Of a stretch of 64,000 nucleotides of DNA, positions 24,639 to 32,472 are shown piece by piece; positions within the stretch are counted from its first letter, which is position 1; the number at the start of each line of letters is the position of its first letter. This stretch comes from GWE2-42-39 sp963668595 (GTDB taxonomy: Bacteria > Bacteroidota > Bacteroidia > Bacteroidales > Prolixibacteraceae): positions 496,001 through 560,000 of the forward strand of contig OY764876.1 of assembly GCA_963668595.1 (NCBI GenBank), written 5' to 3'. The notes beneath the pieces are model-generated. The model worked only from the letters and a program-made list of their open reading frames with translations, was not told the origin of the DNA and made no database searches. Made by a program: the position numbers and the translations under genes.

Positions 24639-25205
24639 ATGAAACAGATATTTGTACTTTTAATTTTGGCGACTCTGGTATCTTGTACGACAAAAACGAA
24701 CAGGACTGCAGATAATGCGAACTCGACAGACAATTGGACTACTTTCCAAGACACGATTGAGGATAATTTCACTATGACATTCAAATATCCTGACGACTTG
24801 GTCTTTGCAGACATTGTTGACAATTGCAGATGCGTGGGGAAGAAGTTAAATTATAAAAATACAGAGGACCCAGACCCACCGACAGACAGCCTCAATACAA
24901 GACATTGGAGCATCTGTATATTTGACCCAGCAGACGATTCAGTTGATTATTTATTAAATTCGTGGAAAACAATATTTAAAGGTCAAATAAGCGAACTCCG
25001 AGATACAATTAGAATTGCAGACACGAAAGCACTGAGAGTAATATTAAAAAGTAACAACAAAAATGACCCGTATCGTCAGTTAATCTATCTGGAGAAATAT
25101 TCTACATTATTTGAAGTAATGAATATTTACGAGGACACAAATAAGGACTTTGAGAAATTTTATAATAGCCTGACAATAAATGAGACAACAAAGCCCAGCC
25201 CATAA
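24639..25205 (+). CDS. Cassette A gene: lipoprotein of unknown function
   Basis: 188 residues. The N-terminus MKQIFVLLILATLVSCTTKT is a lipoprotein signal with VSC lipobox. The mature part is acidic and hydrophilic, with a Cys pair in NCRCVGKK. The segment FTMTFKYPDDLVF and the end FEKFYNSLTIN resemble small lipoproteins with a PsbP-like or stress-response fold found in Bacteroidota, but I cannot name the family. The ORF begins 22 bp after the cassette boundary. Its TAA stop (25203-25205) is made from the ATAAC of its own recombination core, leaving no spare 3' DNA. Confidence 0.8.
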   Translation: MKQIFVLLILATLVSCTTKTNRTADNANSTDNWTTFQDTIEDNFTMTFKYPDDLVFADIVDNCRCVGKKLNYKNTEDPDPPTDSLNTRHWSICIFDPADDSVDYLLNSWKTIFKGQISELRDTIRIADTKALRVILKSNNKNDPYRQLIYLEKYSTLFEVMNIYEDTNKDFEKFYNSLTINETTKPSP

Positions 25206-25331
25206 CAAAAACTATATGTCAATTGCCGTTTCGGTGCTGACATCAAGCCAAGTAGCCCGCAACAACGGCGGTGCGGCTCGACAGGAAAGTTCTCCGCAAT
25301 CAGCAACTACATATATTTCCGTCCGTTATGC
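25198..25331 (+). repeat. attC recombination site of cassette A
   Basis: Starts with core GCCCATAAC (25198-25206) followed by AAAAACTATATG. It ends with CATATATTTCCGTCC, then GTTATGC at 25325-25331. Outer arms (AAC/GTT, then TATATG/CATATA) pair with extra unpaired bases on one side, and an imperfect inner region with CGG-rich pieces lies between. About 134 nt, within the usual attC length range. Its arm sequence differs from the attC sites of B and C. Confidence 0.85.
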
Positions 25332-25377
25332 GTCATAGTGAGTCGTCCTAAAAAATGTCTACACAATATTTGTAGAT

Positions 25378-25749
25378 ATGTATCAAAATGATCAGGTAAC
25401 ACGACGTTACAGTGAGGGTTTCAAACTCAAAATTTTAGCCGAACTTAGTACGGGAAAATATACCAAACGGGAGTTGTCCCGGATTTATGGTATCCAAAGC
25501 AGTACCGTAAACGAATGGATCAAGAAGTACGACCGTAAAGACTTAATGAACACACGGATCATGATCGAAAACAAAGACGAAATCACCCGATTGAAGGAGC
25601 TCCAAAAGGAGATCGAACAACTCAAGAAGCTGTTGCTAAAGAAGGATTTAGACCAGTTGGTGAGCGATTCGTACCTTGAGGTGGCTGCCGAGATGCTGGG
25701 CTATAAAACGGTGGCAGAGCTAAAAAAAAAGCTAAACACCAAGCCATGA
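25378..25749 (+). CDS. IS3-family transposase OrfA (HTH/leucine-zipper part)
   Basis: 123 residues. An N-terminal helix-turn-helix (GFKLKILAELSTGKYTKREL then IYGIQSSTVNEWIKKY) binds the inverted repeats. A coiled-coil follows (ITRLKELQKEIEQLKKLLLK). Near the 3' end a run of nine A followed by G (25722-25731) forms an A6G-type slippery sequence in the right frame for a -1 shift into OrfB. The frame ends at 25749, overlapping the OrfB start by four bases (ATGA). Confidence 0.92.
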   Translation: MYQNDQVTRRYSEGFKLKILAELSTGKYTKRELSRIYGIQSSTVNEWIKKYDRKDLMNTRIMIENKDEITRLKELQKEIEQLKKLLLKKDLDQLVSDSYLEVAAEMLGYKTVAELKKKLNTKP

Positions 25750-26609
25750 TGAAAGCATTGCCCAAGTCGCAAAAGGCGGGTGTTGCAGGCGTAAGGGAAA
25801 CCTGCGCCTGCTTCGGGCTTCATCGCGATGCCTGGTACAAATACCAGAAGCGTTTCCAAAGACGCAAAAAGGTTAAAAACGAAGTGATTGAGCTTGTAAA
25901 AGAAGAGCGCAAAGACCAGCCAAGAGTCGGCACACGCAAGCTTTGGGAAGCCTTGCACCCATCGTTTGAGGCTGCCCATATGAAGGTTGGCAGGGACAAG
26001 CTGTTCGACATTCTCAGGGAGGAGAATATGCTCGTGCACCGCAAGAAAGCCTCGTGCAAAACGACCAACTCGTACCACCATTTCCATAAGTACGGCAATT
26101 TGGTGAAAGATATGGAGATAACAGCGCCCAACCAGGTTTGGGTGGCCGATATCACTTATATACGCACCGTAAAGGGGTTTTGCTATTTGGCATTGCTTAC
26201 TGACCTATTTTCGCGCAAAATTGTAGGGTACAACATCAGCGATACACTGGAGCTGACGGGCTGTCTTGGAGCCTTCAAACGAGCTCAGAAGACAGCCCGT
26301 CCAGCGGCCGGATTGGTACACCACTCCGACCGTGGCATTCAGTATTGCAGCAACCAGTATGTTAATGAGTTGAAAAAGCACAAGGTGAGAATCAGCATGA
26401 CCGAGGAAAACCACTGCTATGAGAATGCTGTTGCCGAACGTGTTAATGGTATTTTGAAGGACGAATTTTACCTCGACCAGTGTTTCTTCGATACCGAAAA
26501 AGCCAAGCTGGCCACAAAAAGTGCCATAAGGCTATATAACAGTAAGAGACTTCACCTATCTTTAGGGTATAAAACCCCAAATATGGTTTTTGAAGCGAAC
26601 TTAAATTAA
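25746..26609 (+). CDS. IS3-family transposase OrfB (DDE integrase domain)
   Basis: 287 residues with the HTH_21 region near 40-100 and an rve-type catalytic core. The DDE residues are D135 (WVADITY), D195 (HHSDRG) and E231 (NAVAERVNG), with 35 residues between the second D and the E, as IS3 requires. It is intact, so the element looks potentially active. The orfB frame is open through the upstream A-run, so a fused OrfAB could be made by -1 frameshifting. Confidence 0.95.
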   Translation: MMKALPKSQKAGVAGVRETCACFGLHRDAWYKYQKRFQRRKKVKNEVIELVKEERKDQPRVGTRKLWEALHPSFEAAHMKVGRDKLFDILREENMLVHRKKASCKTTNSYHHFHKYGNLVKDMEITAPNQVWVADITYIRTVKGFCYLALLTDLFSRKIVGYNISDTLELTGCLGAFKRAQKTARPAAGLVHHSDRGIQYCSNQYVNELKKHKVRISMTEENHCYENAVAERVNGILKDEFYLDQCFFDTEKAKLATKSAIRLYNSKRLHLSLGYKTPNMVFEANLN

Positions 26610-26684
26610 TGTTTAACCTGTAGCCATATTTTAGGACTAGACATAGTAAGGGGTCGTCTCAATTTGATAAAATGACTTGAAAAT

Positions 26685-27221
26685 ATGAATAGTTCTTGGA
26701 CAACAATTATCAGCTTCATTTTAGCGGTACTTTTCATCTTGATTCTGGTTTCAAGATTCAAGAAAAAAAAGCCCGAGTTTAAATTAGCGACTATCGACAA
26801 AGATTCAATTGCTCCTTTTGGACTTTCGCATAAGGGATTAGCAATTGGAGACAGACTTGTGATTTTTGCTGGGTATGATTATAAACCCAAATATCTTGGG
26901 GACAACGATTTCTATGTTGGTGAGATAGTTAAATTTATACCTGGACAAGCAGGTATAAAAAGCGCACCAGTTTTGAGAATGGATAAAGCCGTTCAGTTTG
27001 ACACGTTAATCGGACAATATTTTGTTATAGAAACAAGACATGTTGGACAGGACTGGAATGGATATGGAGCTGTGCATATTGAATTATGTGATTTTGAACC
27101 AGAATCAATTGACTATGAACAAAGGAACAAAGGTTTATGGATTGAGGCCGCTGCTTCTTATGAATTTGAGGAGAGATACTTTGATATTAAAAACATGAAA
27201 AAACAAACTACGAACGCATAA
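26685..27221 (+). CDS. Cassette B gene: membrane-anchored protein of unknown function
   Basis: 178 residues. The N-terminus MNSSWTTIISFILAVLFILI then LVSRFKKKK is a single membrane anchor with a positive cytoplasmic side. The remainder is soluble and beta-rich (GLAIGDRLVIFAGYDYKPKY; VIETRHVGQDWNGYGAVHIE). No signal cleavage site or catalytic motif is seen and I do not recognise the family. Its TAA (27219-27221) is formed by its own recombination core. The IS element 42 bp upstream now separates it from the array promoter, so expression may have changed. Confidence 0.75.
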   Translation: MNSSWTTIISFILAVLFILILVSRFKKKKPEFKLATIDKDSIAPFGLSHKGLAIGDRLVIFAGYDYKPKYLGDNDFYVGEIVKFIPGQAGIKSAPVLRMDKAVQFDTLIGQYFVIETRHVGQDWNGYGAVHIELCDFEPESIDYEQRNKGLWIEAAASYEFEERYFDIKNMKKQTTNA

Positions 27222-27345
27222 CTTCAGCTATCCGTCAAGCGCGGCAGCAGTGGTTTTCGGTGGGCATCTTTCCGCTCAAACTGTTTCTCGGCTTGACAGG
27301 AAATCGCCCGCAGTCCGCCCCTGCGTGTAGCTTCCACCGTTAGCA
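27214..27345 (+). repeat. attC recombination site of cassette B
   Basis: Core ACGCATAAC (27214-27222), then TTCAGCTATCCGTCAAGC. It ends GTGTAGCTTCCACC, then GTTAGCA (27339-27345). AGCTA pairs with TAGCT and GTCAAGC with GCTTGAC. It includes CAGTGGTTTTCGGTGGG and ATCTTTCCGCTCA, shared with the attC of cassette C. About 132 nt. Confidence 0.88.
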
Positions 27346-27396
27346 GCAAGCATATTGGGCACCACAAGGCAACGACATTAAACTTAAATTAGACAT

Positions 27397-28032
27397 ATGA
27401 CAACAAAGAAGACACCTTTGAGAATTGATGGATTACACGAAAGTCTTTATGCAGGATTTTGGATTAGATTTGGGGCCTTACTCTTGGACCTCTTGATAAT
27501 AAGTCCAGTAATTTTTATAGTTCTATATCTAAATGGATTATCGAAAAATGCCTATTTCTATACGGTGATTCCAGTTCTAATTTTTCACTTCTGGTATAAT
27601 ATTTATCTTGTCCAGAAAAATGGAGGGACACCAGGGAAACTTATATCAGGAATTACGATCTTAAAAACAGATGGCACTGATATAACTTGGAGAGAAGCAA
27701 TTCTTCGTCATATTGTATCTTTTTCATTAACAATTTTCATTGCAATAATCACAATAATTGCGCTTTCACAATCAGATACAGAGTATTACGAGAGTCTGAA
27801 TTGGATGAAGAAACAACAATATTTAATGACATTATTACCAGTTTATTTCTCTCTGTATACATGGACATCTAACATTTGGACATATGGTGAACTGTTCGTT
27901 TTACTTTTCAATAAAAGGAAAAGGGCTTTGCACGACTTTATCGCTGAGACAGTAATTGTACGAACTAAGTATATTGAAAAAATGCGAGTAGCAATGAACA
28001 CGGTTGAAAATGAGAAGAATGCCAGCTGCTAA
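27397..28032 (+). CDS. Cassette C gene: RDD-family membrane protein
   Basis: 211 residues. The RDD family is marked by AGFWIRFGALLLDLLIISPV, with the Arg of helix 1 and the Asp pattern, then NGGTPGKLISGITILKTDG, and ALHDFIAETVIV at the end. About four to five transmembrane helices. Some RDD proteins are sodium/proton antiporters; most are uncharacterised. The stop TAA at 28030-28032 overlaps the GCTAAC core. The gene starts 57 bp after its cassette boundary. Confidence 0.88.
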   Translation: MTTKKTPLRIDGLHESLYAGFWIRFGALLLDLLIISPVIFIVLYLNGLSKNAYFYTVIPVLIFHFWYNIYLVQKNGGTPGKLISGITILKTDGTDITWREAILRHIVSFSLTIFIAIITIIALSQSDTEYYESLNWMKKQQYLMTLLPVYFSLYTWTSNIWTYGELFVLLFNKRKRALHDFIAETVIVRTKYIEKMRVAMNTVENEKNASC

Positions 28033-28153
28033 CTTCAGCTACCGGTCAAGGTCGGCACAGTGGTTTTCGGTGGGTATCTTTCCGCTCAGCCTGCTTTTCG
28101 GCCTGATCTCGCCTAAGGCGAGACAATCCTGCGTGTAGCTTCCAACGTTATGT
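28025..28153 (+). repeat. attC recombination site of cassette C
   Basis: Core GCTGCTAAC (28025-28033) then TTCAGCTACCGGTCAAGG. It ends GTGTAGCTTCCAAC, then GTTATGT (28147-28153). Closely related to attC of cassette B (shared CAGTGGTTTTCGGTGGG). A central perfect stem CTCGCC/GGCGAG surrounds TAA. About 129 nt. Confidence 0.88.
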
Positions 28154-28185
28154 GTTAATTTAAAGAATGAGACAGAGACATTATT

Positions 28186-28899
28186 ATGAATGAAATTATA
28201 ATAAAATCATTTGAACAATTCCATGACGAAGTGGCGTCATGGCCTTCTCAGACAAGGTATTATTTCAGAGGAACATCGAGAAGTTATTATGAATTGCTTC
28301 CTTCTTTAGGCAGAAGTAACGATAAGACAGAATATTATGATGAAAAAAGATTAATTAAAGAATTTAAAAATCAAGCAATTGCATATATTGACAAATTACC
28401 AAATAACGATTGGGAATGGTTAGCATTAGCTCAACATCATGGACTTCCAACAAGACTTTTAGATTGGACTACTAATCCGTTAGTTGCGTTATATTTTGCT
28501 GTAAAAGACAATATTGACCTGACATATGAAAAGGTGACGAAGCCAGATTATGATGGAAGTAGTGCTGTGTATTTTTTGATTTTTAAAACTCCTCCAATCG
28601 ATATAACGGAAGAAAAATCGCCATTAGAGTATCCTAGCGCAGCAATGTTTTGGCCTCCTCATACAACGCCAAGGATAAAAGCACAATCGGGAGTTTTAAC
28701 AATACAACCAGATCCTTCTGTCCCATTTTTTTTTGGTAGCAGACTAACTAAATATATCATTCCATATGAGCTTCGTACAAAATTTAGAAGCATATTAAAT
28801 AACTATGGAATACATGAATCAACAATGTTCCCAGATTTAGATGGATTAGCCAAACACCTTAAAAACATTAGAGAAGATCATTATGGCTCTTGGAGTTAA
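28186..28899 (+). CDS. Cassette D gene: FRG-domain protein
   Basis: 237 residues. The FRG domain is marked by YYFRGTSRSYYELLPSLGR at 26-43 and LAQHHGLPTRLLDWTTNPLV (81-100). FRG proteins are widespread, often in mobile DNA; a defence or toxin role has been suggested but the activity is not established. Soluble, no signal peptide, complete. The gene ends at 28899, just before its matching core at 28905. Strongly AT-rich relative to the thioesterase gene that follows. Confidence 0.88.
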   Translation: MNEIIIKSFEQFHDEVASWPSQTRYYFRGTSRSYYELLPSLGRSNDKTEYYDEKRLIKEFKNQAIAYIDKLPNNDWEWLALAQHHGLPTRLLDWTTNPLVALYFAVKDNIDLTYEKVTKPDYDGSSAVYFLIFKTPPIDITEEKSPLEYPSAAMFWPPHTTPRIKAQSGVLTIQPDPSVPFFFGSRLTKYIIPYELRTKFRSILNNYGIHESTMFPDLDGLAKHLKNIREDHYGSWS

Positions 28900-28904
28900 A
28901 AATC

Positions 28905-28924
28905 AACACATAACTTCAACTACC
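28905..28924 (+). repeat. Remnant of the attC of cassette D
   Basis: AACACATAAC (28905-28914) is the exact complement of the cassette start GTTATGTGTT. TTCAACTACC follows, matching TTCAGCTACC of attC C. The sequence then switches to the interspersed repeat at 28925, so the second half of the site is missing and this end cannot pair. Confidence 0.75.
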
Positions 28925-29096
28925 CTGCTCCTTAAAATATAACCGCACGCAGCCGCTAGTGCTGATTTGTAATCAGCACTTTTTAAAAGTAGGATTTTTA
29001 ATCCTGCAATGATGGATGCCTGTTGAATAAATGATGTTTGAGAAGAAGCCGGGCAGAATTGGAGGTGATCGATTTTATGCGGATTACAAATCCGCA
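28925..29096. repeat. Palindromic interspersed repeat cluster, copy 2
   Basis: Starts CTGCTCCTTAAAATATAACC as at 13997. Three palindromes of one design follow, each with a 3-nt centre: AGTGCTGATT / AATCAGCACT (28958-28980), AGGATT / AATCCT (28991-29005) and TGCGGATT / AATCCGCA (29078-29096). The shared xGATT-nnn-AATCx plan suggests REP-type elements, which in Bacteroidota can be mobilised by RAYT transposases; none is in the window. The rest up to 29165 holds no gene. Confidence 0.8.
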
Positions 29097-29165
29097 CCAG
29101 AACAGGTCTAAAGGGATAAAATAACCGTTGAAACACTATTTTTACGACTCTTAAACTGAAATGCA

Positions 29166-29558
29166 ATGGATTTAAAAGAATATTTCAAAAACGATCGCTA
29201 TGCAGCATTAACTGGTGTCGAAATTGTGGAAACAGCGCCGGGATACTGCAAAACAAAGCTGAAAATAGAAGATAAACATCTGAATGCAGCCAATGTTATT
29301 CAGGGAGGAGCCATTTTTACCCTGGCCGATTTTGCTTTTGCCATTGCATCGAATAGTCGTGGGCAATTAGCGCTGGCTATTAATGTGAATATCAGTTTTA
29401 TCAAAGGAAAATCAGAGGGCATACTTTACGCTACGGCGACCGAATTGACCGATCCCAAACGTGTTGGCGCATACGATGTTCTTGTAACCGACGAAAAAGA
29501 CGAAGTGGTTGCCCGATTTAACGGACTGGTTTACCGCAAATCGGTTAAACACGAATAG
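29166..29558 (+). CDS. PaaI-family hotdog thioesterase
   Basis: 130 residues of the hotdog fold. The active-site region is HLNAANVIQGGAIFTLADFA, the PaaI-type N...GG(A)..LAD(F/S)A motif. It hydrolyses acyl- or aryl-CoA thioesters; the specific substrate is not evident. Full length, cytoplasmic. It is bracketed by two copies of the interspersed repeat (28925-29096 and from 29561), so the gene sits on a repeat-flanked segment. Confidence 0.92.
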   Translation: MDLKEYFKNDRYAALTGVEIVETAPGYCKTKLKIEDKHLNAANVIQGGAIFTLADFAFAIASNSRGQLALAINVNISFIKGKSEGILYATATELTDPKRVGAYDVLVTDEKDEVVARFNGLVYRKSVKHE

Positions 29559-29560
29559 TT

Positions 29561-29620
29561 CTGCTCCTTGAAATATAATTGCTTACAGCTGAGTAAGGAT
29601 TGCAATTCCACATCAGAATG
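29561..29620. repeat. Interspersed repeat, copy 3
   Basis: Begins CTGCTCCTTGAAATATAATT, identical to the start of the copy at 13997, then diverges into ACAGCTGAGTAAGGATTGCA with a small GGATT/AATTCC palindrome. Confidence 0.7.
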
Positions 29621-29639
29621 GTTTGAAATTTGCTCCTAA

Positions 29640-30083
29640 TTATTCGATGTATTTCCACGAGCGGAAGCAATCGTAGCAGTATCTGTTTTTTCTGAAAATA
29701 GGAAGGGGAATATAGAGCAGCAAAGGGACAAGTCCCCAAAGTGAGGGAATCTTTTTTACACCGATATTTTCAGAACCACAAAACGGACATTGATTTTTGG
29801 AATGTGCATGCGCATCAATGTTTGCAGTTTCTTGTGTTGCTTCGGATGTTGCATTGGTGCCGGGCAGATAGCCATTTGCCTGCAGCAATTCCAACGCATC
29901 GTTTAGTTGTTCTTGTTTTACCTGTAGTTTTACTCCTCCCAACGCAGGCGATAGTGCATTATCAACCAGCACGCTCAGTTCGTCGCGAAGAAATGTTTCA
30001 ATTCCTTCAGCTTCCAGCGCTCCTTGTATGATGTAGCATTCGTGCGGATAAGTAAAAGTCATTATTGTAATCCACTGTTGCAT
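29640..30083 (-). CDS. DUF2007-type protein with C-terminal zinc ribbon
   Basis: 147 residues. The N-terminal half is a DUF2007 signal-transducer-like domain: TFTYPHECYIIQGALEAEGI, then ETFLRDELS and GGVKLQVKQEQLNDALELL. A linker leads to a zinc-ribbon-like part with CPFCGSEN and YCYDCF, separated by a short hydrophobic segment (LWGLVPLLLYIPLPIF) that may touch the membrane. DUF2007 is structurally similar to PII-like regulators but has no established role. It converges on the thioesterase gene. Confidence 0.85.
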   Translation of the reverse strand: MQQWITIMTFTYPHECYIIQGALEAEGIETFLRDELSVLVDNALSPALGGVKLQVKQEQLNDALELLQANGYLPGTNATSEATQETANIDAHAHSKNQCPFCGSENIGVKKIPSLWGLVPLLLYIPLPIFRKNRYCYDCFRSWKYIE

Positions 30084-30156
30084 ACCTGTTTATTTTTCAG
30101 CACAAGTTAATACCTATTTCTGATAAATAAAACATAAGATACAATAAAAGGCCGTT

Positions 30157-32217
30157 TTATTTTTCAATACGGATGCGGGCATCCACGGCAACAATTTTAC
30201 TTCCTCTGCCAAGTAATGGGTTAATATCCATTTCTTTTATCTCGACAGCAAAGCGTAACATGCTCGACAGGCGAACCAAAATATCGGCAAATTTTTGCTG
30301 ATCGACACCCGGTTGTCCGCGGTAGCCTTTGATGATTTTGTATGATTTCAGGTTTTTAATCATCGAACAGGCTTCGGGCATGGTTAGTGGAGCAAGTCCC
30401 GAGGTGATATCTTTCATTACTTCAACCATAATGCCGCCCATTCCGCAGAGCATGATGTGTCCAAAGCGATCTTCGTATTTGGCTCCAAGGAACAATTCGA
30501 TGCCGGAGGCCATTTCGGCCATTAAAACGGCAGTGGTATCTTTTATCCCGATTAGTCGGTTGAATTCGCGGCTAACCGTTTTCAAATCGTGTACGTTGAG
30601 CACCACGCCACCTACATCGGTTTTATGTACGGGGCCAATTACTTTCATCACCAGTGGAAAACAGATCTTTTTTGCTGCTTCCAGCGCTTGTTCTTCCGTT
30701 GTCGCAATCTGCTCCTGTACGCGTGGAATTCCGGCTGCATCAAACAGTTGGTGAATTACTTCCGGTGGCTGATAGCCATTGTCAGCCTGATCGATGATGC
30801 GTCGTATTGCCGGAATATTTACACCTTCGAGGAATATTTTTTCTTCGGAAGGGTGAGGCGTGTGATATACTTTCGTTAGTGCGCGCCCCAAAAGTACTTC
30901 GTCCGGAAAGTTTACATTTCCTTCTGAAATAAAATGAGCAACATCTTCTTTTACGTTGACGATGGATGGAAGAATCGGGTAAATGGGTTTGCGGCAGGTT
31001 TGCATTTTCTGGCTCAGTAATTCAAATACGTCGCGAACCGGCGTTAAACCGGGGCTTCCGAAAATAACGGCCATCCCATCAATCTCATCGAAATCGTTTT
31101 CGCAGGCATCAATAATGGCTCCCAATTGTTCGGCGGTTCCGGTAGCCAGAAAATCGATTGGGTTTTCGACTGACGAACCAGCAAAAAGTTTCTCTTTCAG
31201 TGCTTTTTTCGCTGGTGAATCTTCGATATGCGGAATGCTGAGGCCACCGCCTTCAAGTGCATCGGTGAGCATTACAGCCGGACCTCCGGCATGTGTAATA
31301 ATGGCCATGCGTTTGCCATGCAATTCCTTGCACATAAATACATTGGCTACGGTGGTCAGTTCTTCGCGGCCATAGCAACGTACAATACCCGCTTTGCGGA
31401 AAAGTGCTTCTACCGCCAGGTCGGAATTGGCCATGGCTCCGGTGTGCGACGAGGCTGCACGGCTTCCTGCATCACTGCTCCCGGCTTTGATTGCTGCAAT
31501 ACGGCATCCCTTGCGAATAAGCGACGACGCATGTTTTAATAATTTATCCGGATTTTTTATGCTTTCAATATAAAGTAATTTTACCCGGGTGCTGGTTGCC
31601 GGATCAAATACTTCATCCATGAATTCAAGCACTTCTTCAACCCCAATTTGAGCTGAATTGCCTACCGAAAATACGCTGGCAAAATGCAGCCCTTTGGTAA
31701 TGCCCGATTCCATAATAAAAACGGCGGTTGCTCCCGAACTGGAAATGAAATCGCAGCCCATTTGGTCGAGCACAGGCACTGGTGTAGTAAATACGCTGGC
31801 ATGCACGTAGGTAATAATTCCAATGCAATTGGGGCCAATCAGGCTGCCACCATGTGCTTCAATTACTTGAACAATCTGTTGCTCCAGCTTTTTCCCTTCG
31901 GGGCCTTCTTCGCTGAATCCGGCCGATATAATAATGAATCCTTTGGTTCCTTTTTGACTGGCAAGGGTTTCAACAACCGGCAAACATGCTTGTGCCGGAA
32001 TGGCCAGAACCGCCAGTTCAACAGGAGGAAGCTCGTCCACCGAAGCATACGAGCGTACGCCCTGCACCTCGTCGGAGCTGGGATTGACCACCATCAGGTC
32101 TCCTTTAAACGTATTATCGAGCAAGTTTTTCAGAAGTTTACCTCCCGGTTTGCTGATGTTGTTCGAAGCACCTACCACCACAATGCTGTTGGGCCAAATC
32201 AATTCTTTTGCAATCAT
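30157..32217 (-). CDS. ADP-forming acyl-CoA synthetase (fused alpha and beta)
   Basis: 686 residues. It converts acyl-CoA plus ADP and phosphate to the acid plus ATP, or the reverse, as in acetate formation by anaerobes. The N-terminal CoA-binding Rossmann domain has IVVVGASNNISKPGGKLL. Succinyl-CoA-synthetase-like domains follow, with the phosphohistidine H258 in ASSHTGAMA. The C-terminal ATP-grasp part begins around PRVQEQIATTEEQAL and contains MKVIGPVHKTDVGGVVLNV. The presence of pyruvate:ferredoxin oxidoreductase at 58 kb fits acetate- or acyl-CoA-based energy metabolism. The acid specificity is not readable. Confidence 0.92.
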   Translation of the reverse strand: MIAKELIWPNSIVVVGASNNISKPGGKLLKNLLDNTFKGDLMVVNPSSDEVQGVRSYASVDELPPVELAVLAIPAQACLPVVETLASQKGTKGFIIISAGFSEEGPEGKKLEQQIVQVIEAHGGSLIGPNCIGIITYVHASVFTTPVPVLDQMGCDFISSSGATAVFIMESGITKGLHFASVFSVGNSAQIGVEEVLEFMDEVFDPATSTRVKLLYIESIKNPDKLLKHASSLIRKGCRIAAIKAGSSDAGSRAASSHTGAMANSDLAVEALFRKAGIVRCYGREELTTVANVFMCKELHGKRMAIITHAGGPAVMLTDALEGGGLSIPHIEDSPAKKALKEKLFAGSSVENPIDFLATGTAEQLGAIIDACENDFDEIDGMAVIFGSPGLTPVRDVFELLSQKMQTCRKPIYPILPSIVNVKEDVAHFISEGNVNFPDEVLLGRALTKVYHTPHPSEEKIFLEGVNIPAIRRIIDQADNGYQPPEVIHQLFDAAGIPRVQEQIATTEEQALEAAKKICFPLVMKVIGPVHKTDVGGVVLNVHDLKTVSREFNRLIGIKDTTAVLMAEMASGIELFLGAKYEDRFGHIMLCGMGGIMVEVMKDITSGLAPLTMPEACSMIKNLKSYKIIKGYRGQPGVDQQKFADILVRLSSMLRFAVEIKEMDINPLLGRGSKIVAVDARIRIEK

Positions 32218-32472
32218 ATTATTTCAGTTTTGCTGAGGCAATATACAAATATTGGAGTTCACGAGCGTTGATTTTATTCAATGCACGGCATATTTAAAAA
32301 CAGCGGCAAAGGTGCATGTTTTTCAAATTTTTTGCAGAATGAAAACGAAAATTCTTATTTGAAATCAACAAGGGATAGCGAGGCATGAAAATCGAAGAAA
32401 AGTGCCGGTGATTGTTGCACAATTGTTTTCAGAAAGAGAAAAAAAAAGGAACCCGAAAGCTCCTTTCTATGA

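Larger units (their letters stand above)
25339..26643 (+). mobile_element. IS3-family insertion sequence inside cassette B
   Basis: A 1305-bp element bounded by imperfect 25-bp inverted repeats. The left end starts TGAGTCGTCCTAAAAAATG; the right end, reversed, starts TGTCTAGTCCTAAAATATG (20 of 25 positions agree). The ends are 5'-TG...CA-3'. A 3-bp direct duplication TAG flanks it (25336-25338 and 26644-26646), as IS3-family elements make. It carries two overlapping transposase frames. It lies between the cassette B boundary and its gene, 13 bases into the cassette. Confidence 0.92.
24617..28925 (+). mobile_element. Integron-type gene-cassette array without integrase (four cassettes)
   Basis: Four units follow the rule of integron cassettes. 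Each starts just after the G of a GTT core and its first bases are the reverse complement of the core that follows its own gene. A: GTTATGGGC at 24616 pairs with GCCCATAAC at 25198. B: GTTATGCGT at 25325 pairs with ACGCATAAC at 27214. C: GTTAGCAGC at 27339 pairs with GCTGCTAAC at 28025. D: GTTATGTGTT at 28147 pairs with AACACATAAC at 28905. Cassette limits are A 24617-25325, B 25326-27339 (holding an IS), C 27340-28147 and D from 28148. All genes face the same way. No integrase gene is in the window. Confidence 0.9.

Noticed and set aside
29640..30083. Plus-strand frame 29741-30031
   Set aside because: Antisense shadow of the DUF2007/zinc-ribbon gene, whose motifs are clear.
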